Shown here one piece after another: positions 10,042 to 18,836 of a DNA stretch of 51,333 bases. The stretch covers positions 1 through 51,333 of the forward strand of contig JANWLO010000060.1 of NCBI GenBank assembly GCA_025450815.1. Reading direction: 5' to 3'. A program made the translations under genes and the position numbers. The DNA is from Gemmatimonadaceae bacterium. GTDB taxonomy: Bacteria; Gemmatimonadota; Gemmatimonadetes; Gemmatimonadales; Gemmatimonadaceae. The notes under the pieces are model-generated. The model worked only from the letters and a program-made list of their open reading frames with translations, ran no database searches and was not told the DNA's origin. Every line of letters starts with the position of its first letter. Positions within the stretch are counted from its first letter, which is position 1.

Positions 10042-12381
10042 ATGTTCCGCGCACGCATCCGCTCCACCCTCGCCGCACTGTTTGGACTCGCCGCGATTGC
10101 CGGCGCCGCGCGCTCACAATCGCGCGCCGCGACCATCGAACCCGACAGCCAGCACGCTCCCACGGTCGCGTTCCTGACCCAGGCGATCACTCAGGAGATG
10201 CGCGATCTGCAGCTGCCGGCCCTCTCAATCGCACTCGTCGACGGCAACCGTATCGTGTGGGCACGCGGATTCGGCACCTCCGACTCGGCGCGCCACCTCA
10301 GCGCGAACGCGGAAACCGTCTATCGCGTGGGCGCAGTCTCGTCGCTCTTCACTGTGCTCGGCGTCATGCAGCTCGCGGAACGGAAGCGAATCGATCTCGA
10401 TTCTCCCGTAACGCGCTATCTACCGAACTTTCATCCGTCGAATCCGTTCGGCACGACGATCAGTGTCCGCCAGCTCCTGTCACAACGTTCCGGGCTCGTG
10501 CGCGAGCCGCCGGTCGGTGGCTACTCCGATACCACCGCGCCGTCGCTGGCCCGAACCGTGATGAGCCTGAACGCGACGAGCGTCGTAGTGGCACCCGGAA
10601 GTCGCGTGAAGTACTCGAATGCCGGAATGGCGACCGCCGGATACGTTATCGAGCGCGTGACGCGCCAGCCATTCGCATCGTACGTCGCTCGAAACGTGCT
10701 CGCCCCGATGGGGATGCACGAGAGCGCGTTCCAGCCAACGACGGCGCTCGAATCGCGGCTCGCCACCGCGTACCTCTGGACGTACGACGGCCGTCGCATC
10801 ACCGCTCCCCGCTTTCGGCCAGGCGAATCGCCTGCCACCGGACTCTATACCACCGTCACTGACCTGGGCCGTTTCATGTCCGCAACGCTCGCGGCGCCGG
10901 GAGCGAAGGACGACGTCGGCTTTCGCGTCGACACCCTCGACGGGATGCGCGAGCTCGCGCAGGAGGGATCCATTTACGGATTCTCCTCCGCGCTACAGAT
11001 GCTTCCCGGCGAGCGGCTGGGGGTAGTCGTCATCACGACGCTCGATGCAACCAACACCGTAGCCGCGCGCATTGCCAAATCCGCTCTTCGTGCGATGGTC
11101 GCGTCCAGGCGGAAGGCGCCGATGCCCTTGTGGGTCACGACCACTCCGGTAGCAGCGCGCGACGCCGCGCGACTCGAGGGACGCTACACCACCGGGGACT
11201 CTGCCATCGAGCTCACGTATCTCACCGCTCCCTCGGACAGCGATGCGAGTGCGGCGCAGCTTGTCGAGCGATCGACGGCTGGTGGTACGCGCGGCACGCT
11301 CCGCCTGCTTGGCGACACGCTCGTGCGCGACGATCGGCTTGGATTCGGCACGCGACTCGTGCCGCGTTCCGACACGCTGATCGCCACGTCACGGAGTTTC
11401 GTCCGCGAAGCTGACGCCAAGCCCTCCGGCACTCCGCCGCAGCTCCGGCGGCTCGTTGGCGAGTATGGCTGGGATCACGACATCCTCTACATCCTGGAGG
11501 ATCGAGGCCGTCTCGACGCGCTCACTCGCTGGTTTTATCAGTCACCCCTCGAGCGCACATCCGATTCGACATTCCGCTTCCCTGTGGGGTCGCACTTCGA
11601 TTCCGAACCGGTCGTCTTTGCATTCGACGGCGCCGGCGCGGTGACCGGACTGCGGATCGGTGGGCGCTGGCTCCCTCGGCGCGCGATCGGCCCCGCCTCC
11701 GGAAATCAGCTTCACGTGACGCCCGTGCGGCCGATAGCCGATCTCGAGAGCGAGGCGCGAGCGGCCACGCCGCCTCGCGAGACGCCGCATCCGCGCGCGG
11801 CCGACCTCGTGGAGCTCGTGTCGCTCGACAGCACCATTCACCTGGAAATTCGCTACGCGACGACGAACAACTTCCTGGGCACGCGCTTCTATCCGCAGGC
11901 GCGCGCATTTCTCGAGCGCCCGGCAGCCGAGGCGCTGGTGCGCGCGCATCGCGCACTGAAGAAGTCCGGTTACGGCATTCTCGTCCACGACAGTTATCGG
12001 CCATGGTACGTGACGCGGATGTTCTGGGATGCGGTTCCGGCGGACAAGAAGATCTTCGTCGCGGACCCAGCGGATGGCTCGCGCCACAATCGCGGCGCGG
12101 CCGCCGACATCTCGCTGTACGACCTCGCCACCGGCAAGCCGGTGGACATGGTCAGCACGTACGACGAAACGTCGGACCGCGCGTTCGCGAACTATCCGGG
12201 CGGTACGTCGCTCGAGCGCTGGCTTCGCGCACTCCTGCGCCACGCCATGGAGGCCGAGGGCTTCACGGTGTATCACGCCGAGTGGTGGCACTTCGACTAC
12301 AAGGGGTGGAACGAGTACCCGATTCTCAACATCCCTTACGACCAGATTCCGAGCGGAGTTACTGCTCCCCGGACACCTTGA
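10042..12381 (+). CDS. Fusion protein: serine-hydrolase (beta-lactamase/PBP-like) domain plus C-terminal VanX-type D-Ala-D-Ala dipeptidase
   Basis: N-terminal signal peptide; PBP-like fold sequence (YRVGAVSSLFTVLGVMQLAERKRIDLDSPVTRYLPNF, KYSNAGMATAGYVIERVT); C-terminal SRHNRGAAAD (matches SxHxxGxAxD) and EWWHFDY of the M15D/VanX family; 5 bp after the GntR gene. Confidence 0.85.
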   Translation: MFRARIRSTLAALFGLAAIAGAARSQSRAATIEPDSQHAPTVAFLTQAITQEMRDLQLPALSIALVDGNRIVWARGFGTSDSARHLSANAETVYRVGAVSSLFTVLGVMQLAERKRIDLDSPVTRYLPNFHPSNPFGTTISVRQLLSQRSGLVREPPVGGYSDTTAPSLARTVMSLNATSVVVAPGSRVKYSNAGMATAGYVIERVTRQPFASYVARNVLAPMGMHESAFQPTTALESRLATAYLWTYDGRRITAPRFRPGESPATGLYTTVTDLGRFMSATLAAPGAKDDVGFRVDTLDGMRELAQEGSIYGFSSALQMLPGERLGVVVITTLDATNTVAARIAKSALRAMVASRRKAPMPLWVTTTPVAARDAARLEGRYTTGDSAIELTYLTAPSDSDASAAQLVERSTAGGTRGTLRLLGDTLVRDDRLGFGTRLVPRSDTLIATSRSFVREADAKPSGTPPQLRRLVGEYGWDHDILYILEDRGRLDALTRWFYQSPLERTSDSTFRFPVGSHFDSEPVVFAFDGAGAVTGLRIGGRWLPRRAIGPASGNQLHVTPVRPIADLESEARAATPPRETPHPRAADLVELVSLDSTIHLEIRYATTNNFLGTRFYPQARAFLERPAAEALVRAHRALKKSGYGILVHDSYRPWYVTRMFWDAVPADKKIFVADPADGSRHNRGAAADISLYDLATGKPVDMVSTYDETSDRAFANYPGGTSLERWLRALLRHAMEAEGFTVYHAEWWHFDYKGWNEYPILNIPYDQIPSGVTAPRTP

Positions 12382-14614
12382 ACTGCTTGTTCAGGTAGTC
12401 CACCGTGGCGGAGTCCGCCATGAGCCACGAGTGATATCGCAGAAAGCCGTGAATCTCATCCGGGATCACGAGCTCCTCGAACGGAACCCCCACCGCCTGC
12501 AGCCGTCGCGCGATGTCCACCGTTTGGTGGAACGACACGTTCCGATCATCGTCGCCCTGAATCAGAAGTACTGGGCTTTTCCAGGTGGCCATCGACGCGA
12601 CCGGCGATGACGCCCACGCTACGTCCATCGCGCGCTTGATGTCGCCCTTCTCGTAACGCGACTGCTCATCGGTGAAGTAGCGCCCGATGTCGGCCGCCCA
12701 GTCGTGCACGCCGTGGAAATCCACGCCGGCCTTGAACACGTCCGAGTTGCGGGCAAGAGCGAGCGCAGTGAGATATCCGCCATACGAGCCGCCCCAGATG
12801 CCAATGCGCGATGCATCCACCTCGCGCAGCGCGCGCAGGTATGCCGCGCCGGCCTGCACGTCCTGATACTCCGATGCGCCCCACGGTCCAGCGTGCGCCG
12901 GATTGTGGAATCGCTCTCCATAACCAATGCCGAGCCGATAGTTCACCGACAGCACGACATAGCCGTGGTTCGCGAGATACTGATTCACTGCGTACCCGTT
13001 CGAGTAGTAGTTCATGTAGTGCCAGCCGAGCAGCATCTGACGCGGCGGGCCGCCGTGGACGAAGATGATGCCCGGCTTCTTCGCGCTCGCCGTTGCTCCC
13101 GCTCGCGCGAAGAGTTGGCCGTGCACTACGGTTCCGTCTGCGGCGCGAAAGACGACGGGCTTCGGAATTACGAGCTCCGATTCAGGGAAGCTCTTCGGCA
13201 CGACCTCGCTGCCAATGGCGCGAACGGCGCCTCCGGCAATCGGGACCACCATCGGGAGAGGAGAGCGCTGCGCTCCGGCGCCGATGAAGGCGACGGTGTT
13301 GCCATCACCAGTGATCAGCGGCTGCCACTCGAGTCCATCGCCCGGTGTGAGAGCGACCGGTACCGCGCGGTCGGCGGGCACTGAGTAGAGATGGCGCCGG
13401 TCGAAGTCACCAGCGCTGGTTCCGGTGTTCGCGTTGTAGACGATGGTGTTGCCGTCGCGGGACGTGGTGACGTACTCCACCATGAATTTCCCGGGCGTCA
13501 GTAGCGTTGGCGTGCCACCCGCGTCCGGAATCGAGTAGAGGTGCGGCCATCCGTCGAGCGTACTCAGAAAAACGATGCGACCACTCGTGCTCCACGACAG
13601 ATTCGCTTCACCAGCGGTGTTGGGAATGGAACCGAGCAGCGTGTTCGGGCTCTTCCACACTGCGTGGCCTTCCCTTGTCGCCACATCCGCTATCCAGATG
13701 GCCCACGGCGCGGGATGCCGATCGAGCAAGGTCTCCGGCGCTCCGCCCGTTCCGGGCTGCCGTACGAACGCGATGCGCTTTCCGTCGGCTGACCAGCGTG
13801 GCGAATCATCGTGCGAAGTGGAGGGCGCGAGATATTCGATCGGCGCGGAATCGGATGTAAAAACGCCAATGAAACTGTGGTCACCGCGATCGGAGACGAA
13901 GGCCAGACGGTCTCCCGACGGCGACCATACCGGCGATTCACTCGCGCCGCGCGCGAAGAACAGCTGCTTCGGCGAAGCCGAGCTGTCGAGCGTCGCGATC
14001 CATATCTGATGGTCCTTCGTGAACGCGACGCGATCGCCGCGCGGCGAAAGCACGGGCTCGTCGCCATCGGCGATGAGCTTAGGCTGCTGCGGCTTCTCAC
14101 CGGCGAACGAAGCGGCCCAGATCTCCACCTTTGGCTGCGCTGCGAGATGCGCCGGGTCAGGCTCCAGTCCGCCCTCGGCCGGCCAGTTGGCGTCGTGATC
14201 GCCGCCACGAACGTACACGATGTATTTGCCGTCGGCGCTGATCGAGAGCTGCGTGAGCTCCTGTCCGTCATCGGCGCGATAGTCAGTGATCTGACGCGCC
14301 TTGAAGTCCGGACCCTCGGCCGCCCAAACGTTGCGAACGCCTTGCTGATTGAATACCCACGCCATGCGAGCTCCCGTGGGCGCCGCGGTGAGCTCCTCGG
14401 TGTAGGTGTAGCTGAGGATCTGTTCGAGCGTGAACGATCCGCTCGCCGTTTGCGCAGCTGCGGCGCCGGCCGCGAGAGCCAGCGCGGAGAGAATCCAGCA
14501 CGCACGCATCGGTACGCTGAAGCGGGCATGCGCCCGCGGAGTCACGATCGAAAGTCCCATTTCTTCCTCTGAATCCGAAGAGTGTGTAGCGTTGAATTGT
14601 CGTTTGTCGCGCAT
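12359..14614 (-). CDS. S9 family peptidase (prolyl oligopeptidase / acylaminoacyl-peptidase type)
   Basis: beta-propeller-like repeats followed by alpha/beta-hydrolase with GIWGGSYGGYLTALAL, VLLIQGDDDRNV, EIHGF. Confidence 0.9.
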   Translation of the reverse strand: MRDKRQFNATHSSDSEEEMGLSIVTPRAHARFSVPMRACWILSALALAAGAAAAQTASGSFTLEQILSYTYTEELTAAPTGARMAWVFNQQGVRNVWAAEGPDFKARQITDYRADDGQELTQLSISADGKYIVYVRGGDHDANWPAEGGLEPDPAHLAAQPKVEIWAASFAGEKPQQPKLIADGDEPVLSPRGDRVAFTKDHQIWIATLDSSASPKQLFFARGASESPVWSPSGDRLAFVSDRGDHSFIGVFTSDSAPIEYLAPSTSHDDSPRWSADGKRIAFVRQPGTGGAPETLLDRHPAPWAIWIADVATREGHAVWKSPNTLLGSIPNTAGEANLSWSTSGRIVFLSTLDGWPHLYSIPDAGGTPTLLTPGKFMVEYVTTSRDGNTIVYNANTGTSAGDFDRRHLYSVPADRAVPVALTPGDGLEWQPLITGDGNTVAFIGAGAQRSPLPMVVPIAGGAVRAIGSEVVPKSFPESELVIPKPVVFRAADGTVVHGQLFARAGATASAKKPGIIFVHGGPPRQMLLGWHYMNYYSNGYAVNQYLANHGYVVLSVNYRLGIGYGERFHNPAHAGPWGASEYQDVQAGAAYLRALREVDASRIGIWGGSYGGYLTALALARNSDVFKAGVDFHGVHDWAADIGRYFTDEQSRYEKGDIKRAMDVAWASSPVASMATWKSPVLLIQGDDDRNVSFHQTVDIARRLQAVGVPFEELVIPDEIHGFLRYHSWLMADSATVDYLNKQFKVSGEQ

Positions 14615-14620
14615 GACGAG

Positions 14621-15811
14621 TCAGTACGGATGGCGCGCGCCCACGCGCGCGCACTCGGCCAGCACCGCCGCGCCGATGAAGAGCGCGCCCTCCGCCGCGT
14701 AAAACGCTGGCGAGTGTGCTGGAATCGCGCGAGTGCCGGGCTCGCGCGCGCCGACGCGCATGAAGCAGCCCGGCATGCGCTCCATGTACATCGCGAAGTC
14801 CTCACCGCCCATGTTCATGTTGGGGAGCGCGACGAGCGCATCGAGACCGAGCACGTTCGTGACGGCCTCGCGCGCGGCAGCAGCGATCTGCGGGGGATTC
14901 ACGATCGGTGGCGTACCAGCGGAGAGCTGAACGGAGGCCGTGAGGTCGTAGGCCGCGGCCATTGCCTCCGCCATGCGCCGCAACTCCGTGCCGAGCAGAG
15001 TGCGCGCGGCGGGCGTGGTCGCGCGGATCGTTCCGGTAAGCTCTGCACGATCGGGGATGACGTTCGATGCGCTTCCCGCGACGATGGTTCCTACCGTGAC
15101 GACGCCTGGCTCCGCCGGATCGAGCCGGCGCGATACTATCGTTTGCAGCGCACCGACCAGCGCAGCGGCACCGACGATGGGATCGTGAGATTCGTGCGGC
15201 CGCGCACCGTGCGCGCCTGCGCCCGTGACGATGATCGTGAAGCTGTCCGTGGACGCGGCGAGCGGTCCCGCCTGCGCAACCACCTGTCCGACATCGAAGC
15301 GCCGGTCGACGTGCCCACCGAAAATCATCTGTGCGTCGTCGAGAGCGCCGCTCTCGAGGACGGCGGCGGCGCCCTCGCCCAGCTCCTCCGCGGGCTGAAG
15401 GATCACGAGAACATCCCTCTCCGCCGGATTCGCTACGAGCAGCCGAGCGGCACCCACCGCCCACGACGCGTGCACATCGTGACCGCACGCGTGCATCACA
15501 CCGGGAGTCTCCGAAGCGAAGTCGAGTCCCGTGGCTTCGGTGATCGGTAGCGCATCGATGTCACCGCGAAGTGCGATCGCCGGCCCGCTGCGCGTGCGTC
15601 CGGGGACGCGCGCAACGAGTCCCGTGCGAGCGACGCGCGTTACCTCGGTGATGCCCAGCTCCTGAAGCGCGCGCATGAGGCGAAGCGCGGTGGCTTCCTC
15701 CTGCCAGGAGAGCTCGGGGTGACGATGCAAGTCGCGCCGCAGATTCACGAGCGTCTCCGCAACCCCGCCGCCAAAAAGCTGGCGCACCGATTCCGGCACG
15801 TCCACCGTCAT
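14621..15811 (-). CDS. M20 family amidohydrolase (N-acyl-L-amino-acid hydrolase type)
   Basis: Start at MTVDVPESVRQLFGGG; NLRRDLHRHPELSWQE, GDIDALPI, HACGHDVH, QPAEE, GGEDFAMY motifs. Confidence 0.88.
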   Translation of the reverse strand: MTVDVPESVRQLFGGGVAETLVNLRRDLHRHPELSWQEEATALRLMRALQELGITEVTRVARTGLVARVPGRTRSGPAIALRGDIDALPITEATGLDFASETPGVMHACGHDVHASWAVGAARLLVANPAERDVLVILQPAEELGEGAAAVLESGALDDAQMIFGGHVDRRFDVGQVVAQAGPLAASTDSFTIIVTGAGAHGARPHESHDPIVGAAALVGALQTIVSRRLDPAEPGVVTVGTIVAGSASNVIPDRAELTGTIRATTPAARTLLGTELRRMAEAMAAAYDLTASVQLSAGTPPIVNPPQIAAAAREAVTNVLGLDALVALPNMNMGGEDFAMYMERMPGCFMRVGAREPGTRAIPAHSPAFYAAEGALFIGAAVLAECARVGARHPY

Positions 15812-16944
15812 GCCAGAAGCGTCTGCGTGCGGACCGTCAGGTCGTCGATTCTGTTCACATCCACGGCGACGCCGATTCCGGGCCCGTCGGGCACGCGCAC
15901 CATCCCGTTCGCATCCATCGTCCACTCCGGCGTGACGATGTCGCGAGTCCAGTATCGGGCGCTCGGGCTCACATCGCCTGGCTTGGTGAAGTTGGGCAGC
16001 GATGCCAATGCGACGTTGTACGCGCGGCCGACGCCGCTCTCGAGCATCCCGCCGCACCATACCGGAATGACGTTCCGCATGCAGAGATCGTGAATCGCAC
16101 GCGACTGCTGAAAACCGCCCACGCGTCCCGGCTTGATGTTTATTATGCGCCCGCTCTGCAGCGTGATCATGTCTTCAGCGCGATCCACGCTCGTTATGGA
16201 CTCATCGAGGCAGATAGGAGTGCGCAGAATTCGCTGCAGCTCGGCGTGCCGCACGAGATCGTCGTGCGCAAGCGGCTGCTCGATCATCATCAGCCCTAGT
16301 GAGTCCAACTGAGCGAGATGCGCTGCATCGGCGAGCGTGTAGGCGTTGTTGGCATCGGCCATGAGCGGGGCCTGCGGAAATTTCTCTCGCACTGCGCGAA
16401 CATATTCGATGTCGTGCCCGGGCTCGATCTTTATCTTCACCTTCTGATATCCCTGCGCGAGCGCCCGTCCTGCGCGCTCCACCAGCGCGGCTGGAGAGTC
16501 CTGAATGCCGAGCGAAATGCCCGTGGCGATCTCGGCGCGCGTTCCACCCAGTAGCTTGGCGAGCGGCACGCGCGCCTTTTCCGCGAAGACGGCCCAGATC
16601 CCCATCTCCACAGCCGCCTTCGCCATTTCGTGGCCGCGAAAGTTGTGCTGCAGCGCAGGGTGTACGTGCTCGGGATTCGTGAAGGTAGTGTTGAGAACGC
16701 GCGGTGCGATGTACTCGACGGTGGTGATCCACGCGGTGTCGATGGTCTCGGAGGTGTAGTTCGGCGCCTCGCCGGCGACGCACTCGCTCCAGGTCGTAGT
16801 CCCATCGGTGTCTCGCAGCTCGAGCAGCATGATGCGCCGATCGGTGCACACGCCGGACGAAATGCGGAACGGCTCCTTCAGCGGCAGGCCGATCTCCCGC
16901 AGGGTGAGGCGATTCAATCGGACCTCGTTCGTGGTACCGGTCAT
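15808..16944 (-). CDS. Enolase-superfamily N-succinylamino acid racemase / o-succinylbenzoate synthase-like protein
   Basis: Start at MTGTTNEVRLNRLTLREIGLPLKEPFRISSG; catalytic/metal motifs QKVKIKIEPG (KxK), LMADANNAYT, MMIEQPL, CLDESI, INIKPGRVGG; 4 bp overlaps with both neighbours. Confidence 0.88.
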   Translation of the reverse strand: MTGTTNEVRLNRLTLREIGLPLKEPFRISSGVCTDRRIMLLELRDTDGTTTWSECVAGEAPNYTSETIDTAWITTVEYIAPRVLNTTFTNPEHVHPALQHNFRGHEMAKAAVEMGIWAVFAEKARVPLAKLLGGTRAEIATGISLGIQDSPAALVERAGRALAQGYQKVKIKIEPGHDIEYVRAVREKFPQAPLMADANNAYTLADAAHLAQLDSLGLMMIEQPLAHDDLVRHAELQRILRTPICLDESITSVDRAEDMITLQSGRIINIKPGRVGGFQQSRAIHDLCMRNVIPVWCGGMLESGVGRAYNVALASLPNFTKPGDVSPSARYWTRDIVTPEWTMDANGMVRVPDGPGIGVAVDVNRIDDLTVRTQTLLA

Positions 16945-17819
16945 GTCTCCGTCGCTCGTAAAGTGTAAAAGCACCGCCCTGAATCAGGAGCGGCGGCAAA
17001 TCCTGCCACGCGGTATCCTCGTTCGAGATACCAGGTGAACGCGCGACGCGTGGTCGTGCGCCACGCCAGTGCAATATCGGGGGTGTTCGTCATCACCGCC
17101 TGTATGTCGGATGGAATTTCGACGCGGACTACCGGATCGTCCGGCAGATCCAACTGCTCGGGTGCCGATTGGCCCCCGCTCGAATTGACGATCGCTGGAC
17201 CGCGCACGGGATCGGCAGTGATCGATTCGTCCGCGATCGGCCGTTCCCGCGTGTCTGGCCCCAAGTCCCAGGCGACGACCCATCGGTCCGTTCCAAGATC
17301 CCCGTGCAGAGTGCTTCCGGTGTCCTCTCCGTAGAAGTCGATCACGTACTCCGCGGCCCGTGCGCCGAGCCGCATGAGATTGAGGAAGGCGTTGCGCGCG
17401 ACGAGCGGATCGTACGTCCAGTACATCGTGCGAATACCCATAGCGCGAAGCAGGTCGCGCTGGAAGAGCTTGAGCCGGCGCCCGATTCCGCGGTCGCGCG
17501 CCTCGCTTCGCACGGCGAGAATGTCGGACCAGTGTCCGAGCTCCCCGTCGATCACGCCCGTGAGCCCGAACACGAATCCAATGAGGGAGCCGTCATCTTC
17601 GAACGCGCCGGCGACGACACCTCCGACGCGCTGCGCAATCGTGAGGATCACGGTCGGGACCGTGCCCGTATAGTCCGCGCCCCAGATCTCGTGCTGCAGG
17701 TCGACGCACGCCTCGTACTCGGCGTTGCTCGACACGCGGCGAATCGTGATTCCGTCCGGCCCGCGAGTGGCGGCCCCCTCCTCTTCCAGCGACTTCCGGT
17801 ACGCGATGCGCTGCGTCAT
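16941..17819 (-). CDS. GNAT-superfamily N-acyltransferase, COG3375-like (copy 2)
   Basis: ITIRRVSSNAEYEACVDLQHEIWGADY...GGVVAGAFEDDGSLIGFVFGLTGVIDGELGHWSDILAVRSEARDRGIGRRLKLFQR; overlaps the racemase gene by 4 bp. Confidence 0.86.
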   Translation of the reverse strand: MTQRIAYRKSLEEEGAATRGPDGITIRRVSSNAEYEACVDLQHEIWGADYTGTVPTVILTIAQRVGGVVAGAFEDDGSLIGFVFGLTGVIDGELGHWSDILAVRSEARDRGIGRRLKLFQRDLLRAMGIRTMYWTYDPLVARNAFLNLMRLGARAAEYVIDFYGEDTGSTLHGDLGTDRWVVAWDLGPDTRERPIADESITADPVRGPAIVNSSGGQSAPEQLDLPDDPVVRVEIPSDIQAVMTNTPDIALAWRTTTRRAFTWYLERGYRVAGFAAAPDSGRCFYTLRATET

Positions 17820-17903
17820 CTAAGGCGCAGGAGTTCCGCAGGGTCGCGCAGTCGGGCTTCGTGGTGCATCATGGGGTTGCTCTCGTGTGTATTGTGCCGA
17901 CTG

Positions 17904-17915
17904 GTGGTATACCAC
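17904..17915. promoter_or_regulatory. Candidate GntR-family operator (GTGGTATACCAC, site 2)
   Basis: 12 bp perfect palindrome in the divergent GNAT2/CPBP intergenic region; shares GGTATACCAC with 9102-9111; a further partial half-site (CATACCA) follows. Confidence 0.5.
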
Positions 17916-18003
17916 TTCAGCATACCAAAAACGAATATTGCCCGCCGGCGCCACACGCGCAAGACTCCCCTCGCCACAGCCTCCCCCCGAACCCCATCCA
18001 CGA

Positions 18004-18819
18004 ATGCAAGAGACTCGATTCACGCCACGACTGAAACGGGAGCTCGCCACCTTCCTCATCCTTACCTTCGCATTCAGCACCGTCTTCTACGTCATACTCG
18101 GATCCGCCAAAACACTGAACCTCGGCGGCGGCCGCTACGTGTTGATGCTCATGTGGTGCCCCGGTGTCGCCGCCATGATCACGCGACTGATCTTTCAGCA
18201 CAACCTCCGCGGCGAAGGATGGCGCCCGGGTAAGATCCGATTCCTGCTCCTCGGCTACGCACTCCCGATCGCTTACGCCTCGGTTGCCTACGTCGTGGTA
18301 TGGCTCACCGGATTCGGCGCGTTCGACTCGAGCCGATTTCACACCAGCCCGCTCCGGTTCATCGCCCTCGGCACCGTACTCAGCATCACATCCGCGCTCG
18401 GTGAGGAACTCGGATGGCGCGGCTTTCTCGTCCCGAAATTGGCCGAGGGAACGACGTTCACTCGCACCGCGATCGTGAGCGGCTGCATCTGGGCAGCCTG
18501 GCACATGCCGCTCATCATCCTCGCCGACTACAACGGCGGGACGTCGGTTCCGTACTCCATCGCGTGCTTTGCGGTAATGGTGCTCGGGATCAGCGTCCCC
18601 ATGGCGTGGCTCCGTCTGCGATCGGGAAGCGTGTGGCCCGCTGTGCTTCTGCACGCGAGCCACAATCTGTACATCCAGGGTTATTTCGACAACGTCACGA
18701 TGGACACGGGCATCACTAAGTATTTGACGGGCGAGTTCGGAGCTGCTCTCGCGGTCACGGCGGTGATCACGGGATTCATTTTCTGGCGACTCCGGAGCCG
18801 ACTCGCCTTGGCATCGTGA
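18004..18819 (+). CDS. CPBP (CAAX-like) family intramembrane metalloprotease
   Basis: Multi-TM protein with ALGEELGWRGFLVPKL, AAWHMPLI, HASHNLYIQG motifs; start at MQETRFTPRLKRELATF. Confidence 0.85.
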   Translation: MQETRFTPRLKRELATFLILTFAFSTVFYVILGSAKTLNLGGGRYVLMLMWCPGVAAMITRLIFQHNLRGEGWRPGKIRFLLLGYALPIAYASVAYVVVWLTGFGAFDSSRFHTSPLRFIALGTVLSITSALGEELGWRGFLVPKLAEGTTFTRTAIVSGCIWAAWHMPLIILADYNGGTSVPYSIACFAVMVLGISVPMAWLRLRSGSVWPAVLLHASHNLYIQGYFDNVTMDTGITKYLTGEFGAALAVTAVITGFIFWRLRSRLALAS

Positions 18820-18836
18820 GTCAGATCGTCTGAAGA

